Assembly: GCA_037975125.1 (NCBI GenBank)
Contig: CM075857.1
Span: 76,372,999 to 76,436,998 of the forward strand
Direction of reading: 5' to 3'
DNA from: Latrodectus hesperus
Lineage: Eukaryota > Arthropoda > Arachnida > Araneae > Theridiidae
Length of the DNA: 64,000 bases
This document shows positions 14,885 through 27,629 of the stretch, piece by piece; position 1 is the stretch's first letter, and every line of letters starts with the position of its first letter. Under the pieces are notes generated by a model, which was given only the letters and a program-made list of their open reading frames with translations, ran no database searches and had not been told where the DNA came from. The translations under genes and the position numbers were made by a program.

Positions 14885-16375
14885 CATTCATGTCCATAAA
14901 TTCAGAATCACACAGAAATTGAACTCTAAAAAAATTTCACATGTAGAATGTTGAAGAATAGTATGCAAATTACAAGAAACCACCAGATGACACCGATAGT
15001 ACGTCACAATGACGAGGGTGTAAGAAAAAAGTATATAAGGAATGGTTGCAAAGAAGTAAAATTGTTCACAAGCGCTTTAAAAGCTTTTCACTGCAATAAC
15101 CGCATAATTATGGTGCAAAGGAAGCATTTGGATGATGTTTTACGTGGTAGAATTATCGGCCGTCTGGAATGTGGACGTACACAGCTGGAAGTATCCGAGG
15201 AACATGGATACTTCTAGCTGTCATGCCCAGAGTCCAGGCTTGGGCAACGATTCCAAGATGATGGTAATCTGAGTAGACATTACAGCACAGGTCACCCCGC
15301 GTTACAACACCAAATGAGAACCGGTATTTGGCAGTTACTGCCAAAAGAAACAGATGGAACACAGCATTAGATCTGTCTCGTCAGCTCTCTTCAGCTACCG
15401 GTACGACAGTTTCAAGACAAACCGTATACAGACGCTGAGGGCACATTGGTCTGTATGCTCGTAGGCCTGTCAGATAAGTTCCACTTACCGATACTCATTG
15501 TTGCCTGCGGTTATCCCGGAGTAGAGAGCATGCATTGTTAACACCACAACAGTGGTCTTGTGTGATGTTTTCCGACGAGTTCGGATTAAGCTTTCAGTCT
15601 GATTCCCGCCGGACTTTCTTATGGAAAGGGCCAGGTACCCGTTACCACCAAGAGAACACCATTGAACGACATCGTTACAAATATGCAGGATTACTTGTTT
15701 GGGGAGGAATTATTCTGGGTTCCAGAACTAACCTGCATGCTCAGAATATAACCATGACAGGCCACATCTATCGGGATGTCATTCTGGAACAACGTGTACG
15801 TTTGATTCGGGGTGCCATGGGTGCAAAATATCTCTTTATGGATGACAATGCCCGTTCTCACTGTGCAAACACTGTAGACGAATGCCTTCAATCGGAGGTT
15901 ATCACCTGTATGGACAGCCAACATACTCACCAGACTTGAATCCAATACAGAATGTGTGGGACATGCTTGGCCAACGAAATGCAGCTCGTCAATTCCCTCT
16001 CACATGTCTACGGGAACTTCGGAGAGCATTGCTTAATGTGTGTGAGTGGTGTAATATTCCCCAAGATCAGATCAATAATTTGATACTCACCATGCCTAGG
16101 CGTTGTACGGCCTGTATTATATCGTCTGGGGTCATACTATGTATTAACCATCATACCAACCATGTTATATTGGTTTTTTAAATAGGTCCTTTTTTGAAAT
16201 TTGTTCCAGTTAGTAAAAATCGCAATTTTTATTAATGATATCAAACATATAGCATCTTTTTTGCTCTTTACCTCTTTTGTTTAATAAATAGACTTTACAA
16301 ATAAGTCACATTTGTTTTGCTTCTGTCTCTTTCTTTGCCTGAACTTGCTTTATCCTTAATTTAAGGACACGAGTG
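14885..16375 (+). mobile_element. full-length Tc1-like DNA transposon, inactive
   Basis: The element is 1491 bp and flanked by TA on both sides (14883-14884 and 16376-16377), the Tc1/mariner target duplication. The left end reads CATTCATGTCCATAAA and the right end, reversed, CACTCGTGTCCTTAAA: matching terminal inverted repeats with a few mutations. Comparison with the related copy at 48492-49146 shows that about 10 bp just inside the left repeat have been lost here. Inside is one transposase gene, now broken. The two copies share both ends and untranslated regions, so they belong to one family. Confidence 0.92.
15110..16181 (+). pseudogene. Tc1-type DDE transposase, broken
   Basis: The coding frame begins at the ATG at 15110 (MVQRKHLDDVLRGRIIGRL), the start of the paired helix-turn-helix DNA-binding region. 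It then passes through at least three frames, with a stop at 15215-15217 and further stops near 15436 and 15474. The central frame from 15535 holds the first catalytic region (MFSDEFGLSFQSDSRR; Asp codon 15574-15576) and the second (YLFMDDNARSH; Asp codons 15841-15846). The frame from 15882 holds the third region, SPDLNPIQNVWDMLG. There the position that is normally the catalytic Glu of DD34E is Gln (CAG at 15948-15950). The gene therefore could not cut DNA even if the frame were intact. No introns are expected in this family. Confidence 0.92.
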
Positions 16376-16377
16376 TA

Positions 16378-17188
16378 TATATGTGAGTGAAAATAATATA
16401 TAATCTTAACGCTCATCATATATTTTTTTAGTGATTGCAGTTATGGCATACCCGCATTTCGAACATCAATATTTCGTGTTATTTTGTAATTTCATGGAAC
16501 CAGTTTAATTGCAGTAATAAAATGATATTTTTCCTCTTTTATCGCAGCAAATATATTTTAATAAAGGATTTTAAAAGAATTGTGAAGATTTTAAACATAT
16601 ATTTTTCATCACGCTTTATAGCTCAAAATTCTGAATTTGGCCCAAAGGAGGCTTCATAGAAATTTACACTTTATATTACCATTTATTGGTGATGGTATTG
16701 GAATAAAATGATTCTATTTGCACTATTTCAGAAGTTCTGACAATAATTAATGATTGATATTTGATACAGCCACCATTAATTCTGTGATAGAAAGAAAATC
16801 ATTGAAGGATTACTAGCTTGGTATGGGCTTAGCTTTTGATTGCCTTTACTCAGACAATTTTCGATTAGCGAAAATTTATTCTTAGCAATGAATTTTATAG
16901 TTAATTCCAAACTGATGATTTTTGTAAATAGAAAGATGGATTTAATTATTGAATCCAACTTCCGTTACAGAGAGACAACTGATATTACTTAATATGACAA
17001 TATGAGAAACTATCCTCTATTTAATGCGACCAATGTTTATGTCGTGAGAATAGACATCTAATTGCTGGCAGATTTAATGATATTTTCCAGCACTAGGTTG
17101 ATTTAAAAATAGGCTGATAAATATCATAGGATGATAGATACTTGCCAGGTAAAACTCTATTCTACAAAGGTAGAAAGTTAGCCACAGA
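16378..17188. other. AT-rich intron
   Basis: Nothing supported. A short plus-strand frame at 16435-16659 has AT-driven composition and no motif. Confidence 0.5.
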
Positions 17189-17613
17189 TTACTGCCAATA
17201 ATATTTTCGATGCGTTAATGTCACCGATGTGTTAATCAAGTATCCAGACTTGATGAAATCGAAAATTTTTGAACAAGTTGAGCAAGTAGCCTCAGCCGTT
17301 TAAACGCGTTATAGGCTCGGGATTTTTTTGCAGGATTTAATGCTATGGTCCAATATCTCATTATTGTGTTAAGTTCTAAGTTTTACAAAGTATGTACCTA
17401 TTATTGCCAATAATATTTTCGATTCGTTAATGTCACCGATGTGTTAATCAAGTATCCAGACATGATGCAATCGAAAATTTTTGAACAAGTTGAGCAAGTA
17501 ACCTCAGCCGTTTAAACGCGTTTATAGGCTCGGGATTTTTTTTGCAGGATTCAATGCTATGGTCCAATATCTCATTGTTGTGTGAAGTTCTAAGTTTTAC
17601 AAAGTATGTACCT
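17189..17613. repeat. two-copy tandem duplication, 212-bp unit
   Basis: Copy one (17189-17400) and copy two (17401-17613) align end to end with an offset of 212 bp and only scattered single-base differences and small indels. Examples are GATGCG versus GATTCG, and an extra T in both the GCGTTTATAGG and TTTTTTTT stretches of copy two. Both contain the string CAGCCGTTTAAACGCG, which holds a GTTTAAAC palindrome. On the minus strand copy two carries a 70-codon frame of unremarkable composition that is broken in copy one, so coding is unlikely. Confidence 0.9.
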
Positions 17614-18241
17614 GTATCATCACTAAATTTGGTTTTATAAAGCATTGTATATCCATTCATACAAATTAATTGAATGTTTTGTACTGATAATTTTTATCAT
17701 CCATTTAGACATAGTACACATACTTAATTTTATAATTATGGTTAAATTTCTTTTAAATGCATATAAGAGAAATTAATATGCTAAAATATGAAATAACATA
17801 GGACGAAATATTTTTTCACTTCTCGCAATCACTCTCAGTCTTCAATGATTGTTGTTTCCGATAGTACAAGACTCAATAATCTGAGCACTTGTAAAATGTT
17901 TTAAATTTCAGAGAGTAATATGTACAGAAGAAGTTATTGATAAAGTTTAAATATTTCATAACAGTTCATATTTAAATATAACGGAACACATATTGTTCTT
18001 CAAAATGATTATACCCATTACTAAAAAGTGTTTTTTTAAAATAAAAATTGCCTTTATTAAAAAATGTTTATTTTTATTGGTACTAGATAGTATAAATATT
18101 CAATAATATGTCCATATTCTTGTTAGGATTTTAAGTTGCAAGTTGTATATATAATAAATATGATGACTAAATATTATCTATAATTTTCTTGGATATTTTT
18201 AACAATTATAACCAATTTGTCGCTTTGGGCTTAGTGTTTAG

Positions 18242-18467
<226 letters not shown>

Positions 18468-20077
18468 CTTCAAGATCATTTTATGAAGTACATGACAAAA
18501 TATAGTCCATTGTATATATATACCTCTTTCTTCCAGGAATTCATTTATTTCATTTATTAAGAAATCAGTATATATTTTTGTAAGTATTTTACAATAATTC
18601 TTAACGTAGAAATATATGATTGAGACATATATTTATATTTTTTCTTTTAATTATAAAATATATTATAATAATGTTTCGTTAAAGAACCAGACAATATTTT
18701 TTATGAAGCTGCATATAATACGTCTATATTTCTTCATAAAAATTATTCAAATATAAAAAATTATTCAATAGTGAACTGTATTCTCTTACGGATTCATCTT
18801 GAATTTTAAATATTTCACAAGTAGACGCACCTTGTATTTTTGCTGAATCATATTTTCAAATTATTAATGTTTTCATAAATCAACTTACGAAGGAAATTTA
18901 TTAAAAACCCATTTTTAATGAATTACAAATTATGCTAAATTGAAAAAAATGATAACTACAGAAATTAAACATTTTAGTATTCATTATATAATGAAGGAAT
19001 AATTTATGGGTTCTGTTGCATAATTTATTAATGTGATCACATGTACAGATGAGATCATTTTATAATTTATAATTTGTGAATAACTGTATGGTTGAAATTA
19101 TAAAAAGAAAAAAATATAAATCGGAAAGTAATATTATAATTTCAAATTTTTTTTATAAAAATAACAGATCTAAAACAAGAAATTTGTCTGGGAGTTAAAG
19201 AACATACAATGTGGTAAAAAATTATCTAGTCATAATTCTTTGTTATCAAAAAGAGAAACTACAATTTTCTTTCCTGTAATGAAAATATTCTCAAGGGTCT
19301 ACTCAACTATTTTTCAAATAAATTAGTATTAAGTTAAAAAGATCTAAATTGAATTAAAAAAATAATTTATTACTTAGCACAATAACATGAATGAAGTTTG
19401 AAAGGAAAAAAAACATGTAACAAACAAATAGAAAAGTTTATTATGTGGAATAATGGTTTTTATGTGTGTTTATAATGATATGTAAAGACATTACGGGTGT
19501 AAAACTAATAATAAATTATAGAATAGAAATGTAATGCTTTTTATTACTAAATTAAACTGATTTATCTTAATGTTTTTTTTCTTTTAACTTTAAGAAAAAA
19601 AATTACATTTGGCATAAAATTTAAATATTTATTTGATTAAAAATATGATGATTCAGAATCCCCTCTTTTTTCATTCCGAAACCCTGGTAATGTCAATATC
19701 TAACATATCCGCTTTTTATTTGCTTAAAATTAAAGACAATTAGAGATTATGTGATAATGTGTAAATGCTAATTAATTATGCATTAAAATATTGACACAGA
19801 ACGCTGTTGAAAGGCAAGTTAACACATTCGACACAAGTGGACACACACGACGAATGACTAGGATAAGTTATATACTTTATCTTTAGTGTGGCTATGGAGA
19901 TAGAAAGAACTGTGTTTCTTGAAGCATGTTTGTGAAGCATTAATAATGCCTGCTTTTTTAATTTTGTGTTTCAATTCTATCATGTGCATTTTTAAAAAGG
20001 GTGGACAGTACATTAGTTTTCGGAAGATGGATACATAAATTTTACTTGCAGCGAATGTGTTACTGTCCACTGCTAAA
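18468..20077. other. AT-rich intron
   Basis: Mostly featureless. The part at 19790-20077 is less AT-rich and joins the SINE at its right, with an 81-codon minus-strand frame (19858-20103) of ordinary amino-acid composition but no splice sites, motif or family that I recognise. Confidence 0.4.
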
Positions 20078-20449
20078 TTAGTTGTTATTGTTACTTTTGA
20101 CACTTGGAGAAGCCAAACTCGTGAGTCGATGGCTACAAAATTGAGATAGAAATTTAATCAGAGCACGCCGAAGATGAAAATACGACTTTAATCTAAGACT
20201 CCTCCGATAGATGGCACCACGAGAGGATTCACTCCCTCAATTTTGATCTGTAGGGGGAAGAAATTTTCTTCAAACCATTATACCCATGGTAACTGTTCAA
20301 CGATCGATTATAGGACTTTTGATTCCACAGATTTAACGACATGTATATTACATGTACTCGGTGTGCCTTATGGCGGCATTAAGAATCGAACCCAACACTT
20401 TTGGGCGGAACACCCATGCCCTTACAGCTAGGATACCACGGATCTCTTA
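20078..20449 (-). mobile_element. second tRNA-derived SINE family, minus strand
   Basis: Read on the minus strand from 20449, the sequence starts with a tRNA-like head: an A-box-like TAGCTGTAAGG and a B box GGGTTCGATTC (near 20372-20382). A body of about 270 bp follows. The body is shared with 57340-57640, which shows it is a dispersed repeat. Conserved landmarks include CCATGGGT, AATTGAGGGA and the string GGTGCCATCTA. No clean target duplication was found. A second motif resembling the head start (GAGATCCACCGTGGTAT, minus strand) occurs near 20652-20668, so the head may be duplicated or interrupted. Open frames in this region are not coding. Confidence 0.7.
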
Positions 20450-21091
20450 AATTGATTTCCAAGAAGAACTTTTACAGATTCCCATGTTATGCCGTATTTC
20501 CATGTCACAAGAGAGGAAACCCGAAAAACTTAAAACTACCCAATGCAACAGACGCGCAAGCAGAAATACAAAATCTATCTCCTGTCCAACTGTGGCTGGG
20601 GTTAAACACGCGATTTTTCCCCCCCCATGAGGAGTTTTTGTTCTTAACAATATACCACGGTGGATCTCATGCATCAAAACTTACGGTATATTTAATAACC
20701 TATTTTTGAAATAGTTAATCGTGGCATCAAGCATGTCAGTAAAAACGTCCCTTTAACTTCGCGAGCTATAACTAGACGTATCAAGTATCGATGATACATA
20801 ATAATTTATCATAAAATATATAAAATTTGAAAAACGTTATATGGTTTTTACCGCTCAAAAACATTAATAAAAAAGAGTTTTTTTTATGTGCGAAAAAAAT
20901 ATTCATTTTTGACTTGTAACTATGATACAATTTACTCGAATACTTATAAACGAGTTAAATGAGAATATAGTTAATACATTTGCTTAAAGACAACATGATA
21001 ATTTGTTCACCAATCTGATAGACCCAAGTATAGTACATTCAATATAACGAACAACATGTACATGGTACAGAAACCGATACTATGTTCTGGG

Positions 21092-21127
<36 letters not shown>

Positions 21128-22771
21128 TACATGTATACAATAGTTAGCACATCTAATTTCAGATTGCAACTAAGTGAATCCAAGCTTGTGTAATTCCAGT
21201 CAGATTTGTGACGACATACATCTGTTTTAATCAAATTGGGGATGAAGATATGTTATCATTTATATTGAATTTTGTCATAACTGAATATTTTATGTGACTG
21301 AATTCAAGTTTAAACTGGAGAAATAATGAATGTATTTAAAGAGTACGTGAAATCTCTTTTTCTATTTATGCTTAACTTTAGTCACACAAAATATTCAGTT
21401 ATGACGTATAAATTATGTGAAACGTGTATTTTCAAGTACATATATTGTATATTTGAAAATAGATTTATCAATTAAAATATATTTAATTCAAAATTCCCAA
21501 ATCATAAAGGAGCAAACATTTTTTTAAATTTTTTAATTAATTGATTATTTAGCTACAAATAATTTTTCGATGTTTTAAGTGTTTTTATGTGCGTCAAACC
21601 TTTTTTAAAATTCTTTTTAGGATTTATATTTTCTCATAAATATATTTGTATTTTGCACTTTTTAGTGGAACTAAATTATTAATATCAAAAATTGTGATAT
21701 TTTAGATTTGCTTTTATAAGTTTTAGCCGCCAAAGCACACTTTTGGACTCTTTGGAAACGAAAGCTAATTTGATTGAAGTTACATTTTTTAAGAGAAAAT
21801 TTCGAAGCGGAGCTAACATACAGCCAGAAATGGAAAAAACATGAACTAAGCAGAGCGTTTGGAACCTAAAAATTTAGTTATTAGCTTATTGAGAAATGTT
21901 GAAAAAAAATTAGTAATATTAACTAAATAAATGTTGAAAAAATATTAACTAAATGAATTTTCTATATACTTTTGTATATTAAACATTAAAATTTTAATAC
22001 CATTCCCTTTACAATACAGTTAGATTTCAAATACAATACAGTTAGAAATAAATCATATATTGAGCGATAAATTAAAAGTAAAAGAATAAAAAAAAACTCA
22101 AAGTACAATAAAGCATTTTACAGAAATTAAACAAAATACAAAAATTTGTACAAACTGATTTTATTGCTATGAATTCATGAATCATTGATATAAATGTTTG
22201 TGCAGATATTGAGCACATTATCTTAAAAAATTATTAATTGAAAATATACAGAAGTTTTTGCATATATTGTCGATAATAATATAGATACCCTATGTCAATA
22301 CGATCACAATTACTTACAAATCCTAATATTATAAAAACAGTGAAATTTAAAACCACATTTATGATTATGACTTGGCATTGTTCTTAATTTATAATAATTA
22401 GTTTAAGCAAATATAAAAGTTAAAGATGATGCTGTAATTTACAAGCAAAACAATGGCAAATGCTTTTCAAAATCTTTTTCTATTTCTGCAACTTTGAGCC
22501 GCGTGCGATTGGGTCTTATGCTCGGAAACTTTCAAGTAAACGCTGTTAATTTATATAGAATATTCTCCATATTACATTGGTTTTACAACACACAACAATA
22601 ATATTATACTAAACAGAAACTACACACTGTCCTATTACCCAAATACACATTTTCATCTTACAAGAGAACACTTCAGATTGCTCAAAGACGGATACATGCA
22701 TTATGCATATTAACATCTGTCAAAACAGATATGCATATTAGCATCTGCCAGAACAAAGGAGAATCACTTAC
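20450..22771. other. AT-rich intron
   Basis: The part at 20450-20700 is less AT-rich and adjoins the SINE; it is probably repeat-derived. The rest is AT-rich. A 28-bp direct duplication (22702-22729 and 22730-22757) lies immediately beyond the splice donor of the exon at 22772. Confidence 0.45.
21092..21129. repeat. (TA)n microsatellite, interrupted
   Basis: About 19 TA units with one TG interruption. Confidence 0.95.
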
Positions 22772-22859
22772 CATTCAGGAACAAGGTCATGGAGTTCTTT
22801 TCTTTCTTTTTGGTGCCCTGTGAAGACCAAGACATGGCTCGCCCCAATTCCGCAATAAT
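22772..22859 (-). CDS. internal 88-nt coding exon of unrecognised host gene (second visible exon)
   Basis: The minus-strand acceptor TCTCCTTTGACAG is followed by 29 open codons plus one base, then the donor GTAAGTG. The encoded segment is IIAELGRAMSWSSQGTKKKE followed by KNSMTLFLN. It begins in phase 0, matching the end of the exon at 32297-32400. It leaves one base (G), which with the first two bases of the exon at 5821-6224 makes an Asp codon. The short hydrophobic/aromatic piece and the KKKEK patch are the least disordered-looking part of the visible protein and would be the best query for identifying the family. I do not recognise it. Flanking introns are 16.5 kb and 9.4 kb. Confidence 0.8.
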
Positions 22860-23067
22860 CTGTCAAAGGAGAAAAGATTAGGTAAGGATTGTGAGCAGCA
22901 TGGACGCGGACATCACAAGCTGCTTTCTCTGAAGAATGTGACAAAGTATAATCGTTATCACATTATCTACTAAAGAAAGACACAGGATGGGGATTATTTG
23001 AAAGGAGAATTGACATTGTCGAGGGAGGAAAAGTCATTCTGAAAGTTAAAGAGTAACCAAAAAAGGT

Positions 23068-23091
23068 AAAAAAAAAAAAAAAAAAAAAAAA
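23068..23091. repeat. poly(A) run of 24
   Basis: An uninterrupted A24 tract about 210 bp from the exon at 22772-22859, on the acceptor side. It may be the tail of an old retroposed sequence, but no matching head was identified. Confidence 0.9.
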
Positions 23092-23377
23092 GCAGAGACC
23101 ATAATATATCGAGGGAATTTTATAGGAAGAAAGGGAATAAAAGAGGCTTTATTTTGACATTTGGATAGCGTTTGCACTTTATTGTTCTTCATCTGTCGAA
23201 TTAAAGGCTTCTTATTCCCCTCTTTTTTACAGTCAGCAGTAAATAAGATTAAGTTGGTATTTTTGGCAATTTAAAGTAAAATATTTTAATGATATAATAA
23301 AAATGTGATAAAACAACATAAAACTGAAGCGTATAGTAATAAGTGTATGGTAATAAACACATTGTAAAAAGCAGCAT

Positions 23378-23758
23378 ATGAGACTGATTTTGGTTCTAAT
23401 ATTTATAGAATTTTATGATAATTATCATTTCTTTTACAAAAGCATATTGTATAGAATTCATATTTTGTTTTCTGATATTTATTCTTATTATAGTTTTAAG
23501 AGTAACTGCTCTTTCTCTGATATTCTAATTTATCATAAACATTTTTTTTATTTTGATAATGATATTATCAATATATATTTGTTAAACAACAAATCTATAT
23601 TGACAATATCATATAACATTGAATACTTTTTGAAACAAGCGAATAGCGATTTTTTTTACAGCAAATGTATGTTTTCTATTCAAAAATACAATTTTAATTT
23701 TGGTCATAATAAAATAATAGAAAACCTATGCCTATTATATAATTTTCTAAGTAATTAG
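23378..23758 (+). other. 126-codon open frame in AT-rich DNA, doubtful
   Basis: From an ATG at 23378 a frame stays open for 126 codons. Its product is very rich in Phe, Tyr, Ile, Asn and Ser, as expected for a chance frame in AT-rich DNA. There is no recognisable domain, no splice signal tying it to the host gene, and no repeat ends. By a rough estimate from base composition, a frame this long is somewhat unlikely but not remarkable in 64 kb. I list it as an observation, not as a gene. Confidence 0.15.
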
Positions 23759-25439
23759 AGTTCTAATTAATTAAAAACGGCTACTGTGTCTCAATCCGAA
23801 CGAAGCAAACGCAATATTTTAAGGAACAAGGTGCATATAAAAATACCGAGAAAAGCAGGTGAATCTACTCTTCCAACACGTCTTTCTAATATATCTGTGG
23901 TGCAATGTACTAATTCCAAAAATATTATCTGGTAAATTTGATAAAATGCTGAAGCATACAATTAACAACCCTTTAGCATAAATCTTTAAAATTACTCAAT
24001 GTAATGTAAAATATAGCTCACACCTCAATACATTAAGATTATTTCCCGCATTAAAAAAACAAAATTATTTTCAGTCTTCTAGCATAGCAACATTCAATTA
24101 TATGCTTTTATAAGTTTCTTATATTTTCTTTCCTCATAACAAGTGCTGCTGCAACCACAAAAGAAAGGACATTGTAATACGTATATTAATTTCATCAATT
24201 TACGTGAAATTAGTTTGCATTTTGAAATAGACTTTTAATACTCTATTATTTAATTTATTTAAGGAACTCTTTCAAAATACAAAAGTTTCCTTCATTCTAT
24301 AATTTGAATTAAAAGTTGATTTTAATTCATTAGCTTCAGTAGCGTGTTATTTAAATTGCCAGTATAGAAAACTTAAGAAAATTAAAGTACACAATTTAGA
24401 TTATTATTAAAAGAAAAATGTGCAATTGGACATCAATATTGCATTTCAATTAAGTCTTTTGAGATAATTGATCAAAATAAATCTAATGCATTACTTTAAA
24501 GTGCTAAAAAAATTAATGAATTTACAGACACATTTAAATGGCGCTGGTAAAATATGATGCGAAAACAGGATTAGTAAGTGACATGCCTTCATATATTTTA
24601 CTCTTAAGAGATTAAACTTTTATTATAGCATATTTATTTACTGTCTATGTTTCATTTAGTTTGACAATCATTAAGCTGAGCAATTACTCTCTTCTGTTAA
24701 TCTTAAATAAATAATACTGTTTTCTTGTGAAAAAAAGCATTAACAGTTTGACTTTTATGAATATTTATTAGACTTTTAATTAAATTTTAAGTAATTAAGT
24801 TAATTTTACTTATCACATTTTTGTATTTTATAAGCTAAAGAAATCTGTTTCATTGTTGATATTAATCTTCTTACTTTGCCATCCATTTTCCCTTTGTAAT
24901 GTTATTATTTTGTTAGAAGTATAAGATTGTGCAAACAATACCCATAATACATTTATATTAAGTAGGGTAATATATTTTCTGTACAGTTAAATTAATTCAT
25001 GAGAAGAATTTAAAACAACAAATTATTAGGAGGATATTTTTCAGTTGCAAAATACATCATTAAAGTAGAATTTATCAAAGTAGAATTTAAATCTCATAGG
25101 GTTAGCGTTTACGATTTAAAAGCTTAAAAAAATATTAAAAATTCTCCTAAGATTAGAGAATTTTACCCTGGAAATTTCCTTTTTGTACTAATCTTGACAA
25201 ATTTTGACAAACTTCATGTTTTGGAATGGTAGATTAATTATCTCCCGTTAAAAATGTAATAATAATCATAATACTTGCACATAGGCAGAAAAATGTAATG
25301 CCTTATCCCTCTTCTGAATCAATTTCATTAGTCTTCATTGTACTCATGAAAATTCTTTTTTAATAGTATGATCTCCCTTTCTAAAGATTCCTACTACTAT
25401 TAGCTATCAAAAAATAAATAAGGGCAATATGTAATTAGT
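23759..25439. other. AT-rich intron
   Basis: Nothing supported. Confidence 0.5.
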
Positions 25440-25620
25440 ACTAATCATCGACGAAGCGTTACACATTCCGTTGTCAATTAATAACTTGATTATAAATAAG
25501 TTATCTCAACCAGAGCTTCGCCTTGCTACCACCGAAGATCGATTTTCCTATCACGGCCATAGCGGTGAATAGTTCTGGACATTTTCTAGATTCGAAGATC
25601 AGCGCTTGGTATTAGAGAAT
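25440..25620. other. CpG-containing patch of about 180 bp, probable repeat or regulatory fragment
   Basis: This patch contains many CpGs (for example CGACGAAGCG, GAAGATCGATTTTCC, CACGGCCATAGCGG) inside very AT-rich intron. On the minus strand about 30 codons are open before a stop (piece: TAMAVIGKSIFGGSKAKLW), with no splice sites. CACGGCCATAGCGG superficially recalls the start of 5S rRNA, but the remainder does not follow 5S. A dispersed repeat fragment or a regulatory element are both possible. Confidence 0.3.
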
Positions 25621-27629
25621 TAACTCTTTTAAGCAAAAGCAGACCATATTCAAATGATGACTAACTAGATAGGAAACTAATAATCATTGAAGAATAGGAT
25701 CAATATAGATTGATTCTTTGAAACTTTATGGTCCAGTTACATGATTTATTATAGCGAATTATTAGATTACTGATATCAGAGATAATTGTGTTTACCTGAT
25801 AATATATTTATCATACCGTGATAACATATTTATCAGTCTTTCATGTTTTATGATGATCAAAGATTTTGGGATTAAAATGAAGAAAACAAGAAAAATGGGG
25901 AAAAAGATGTGGAAATGTTTTATGGTATTGTTACTTTAGAAACCCATTTAGTGATTATTGTCTGCATTAATATCTTAAGAAGGATTTTAGTAATGTTTAT
26001 GACAGTATCTGCTCATAATATAATTCTAACTTTATATTTATTAGAAATTGAAAAATTCTCTTTTACTCATTTTTCCAGAGTTAACTAAAATTTTTTTGAA
26101 GTAAAAAAAAAACATTAATTAAATGTGAATAAGAAACTAATTTGTCATAATTATTTGAAGCTTAATACCATTAAGCGCCATATAGTATATTGATACTCTA
26201 ATGCAGATAATTCATTGATTTACTTAACCTGTGTTTAATTTAATTGAGAAAAAATTAAAAATGTAATATATATTTCAGATGATTTTTATCTAAAATACAT
26301 CAATGGAAAATTACTTGCATGACAAAATATCAGATAAAAACGTATTGAGAAACTTCTAACTTCAGATACGAATTACTTGATCAATAAACATAAGAATTAA
26401 AAATTTCTGCTGTTTAACAATACAATATAATGAAATTTAGAATCTGCTGTAACTAACCACAATATTCATAAGTAAGCTATAACAAAGTTTTTTATACGAA
26501 GAAAGGCATTTAAGAAGTCTGAAGCAATTAAAAAAATTGTGTTTTTCAAGTTACTTACATATAAACTGAATAAGTAACAAAAACAATATTAGTAACTATC
26601 AGTTGGTTCTAGTGGTACACAAATTTAACGCTTCTAATACGTCACTAATAAAGACAGAAAGTAAAGATGTAAATTAGGGAAACCTTATTATATATAAGCA
26701 TTTTTATGCGAATGCTATAAATAAGTTTGATGGTAAATTTATCGATACAAATAACATAAAGTTTAGACGCATACGTTCCTTATGAAAATTTCATAATACT
26801 AGTGACATATTTTCTTTTTGTATTGTCAAGTTCCTTATTCAAAATTAATAACCTATTTAAAAGACACTTTTGAAAGTTAAATTTAAAAAGGCTTATAAAA
26901 AATTAGAATATATATTATAATTCTTAACTTTATTTGTCGAAAACTCTACATAAACAAGAAAAACACCTCTAATACAGTTTTATTTAAATGAAAATTTCTC
27001 TAAAATATTAAATGGATAGTTGAAAAGCAACATATATTCATCTTAAATAATAATATGTTTTATTGTTTTGTATATCAGATATGGAAATATTTCACATTAA
27101 GTTACTAATTCACGAAATATTCAGTAAAAATTTCCATCAATACTTTGTAAAATAAAGAAAAACATTCTTTATTATTACCATATTTTTAAATCACACGTAT
27201 AGAGAAAGATTGAATATAAAATTATTATGCATTTAATATTTTTGTTCATTGGAATATTATGTTTTTATTTTTAAAATGGTACTATATATGACACTTAGAT
27301 CTAGCTTATCTTTCCCTTGTTAATCAAATCTTTAAGATTCTAAAAATATATCATTTATGCTGGTAATCAGTTACAAAATGAAAAGATAACGCATACAATT
27401 TATTTTGAGATTAATGAAAAAGCTTGGTTAAGTTAATCAAGAGATTAAATAATTTTATCACTAAAGTTTTTGCAACATGTTTGATTTTAATTTATCACTA
27501 AAAAATGATTTTATCAATGATATGCGTATTTGAAGTAAAAAAGTATTTAAAAGATAATAGTCAATAGCTAAATGGTAGGGAGGATTAAATATTCGTCTTT
27601 TATTTTTCAGGCACACTTATAATACTCTA
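25621..27629. other. AT-rich intron
   Basis: Nothing supported beyond homopolymer runs. Confidence 0.5.

Noticed and set aside
20243..20709. Short frames of 62 to 102 codons
   Set aside because: They lie in and beside a SINE and have no start or splice context.
25545..25600. 5S rRNA gene or 5S-derived SINE
   Set aside because: Only about 14 bases recall the 5S start; internal control regions are absent.
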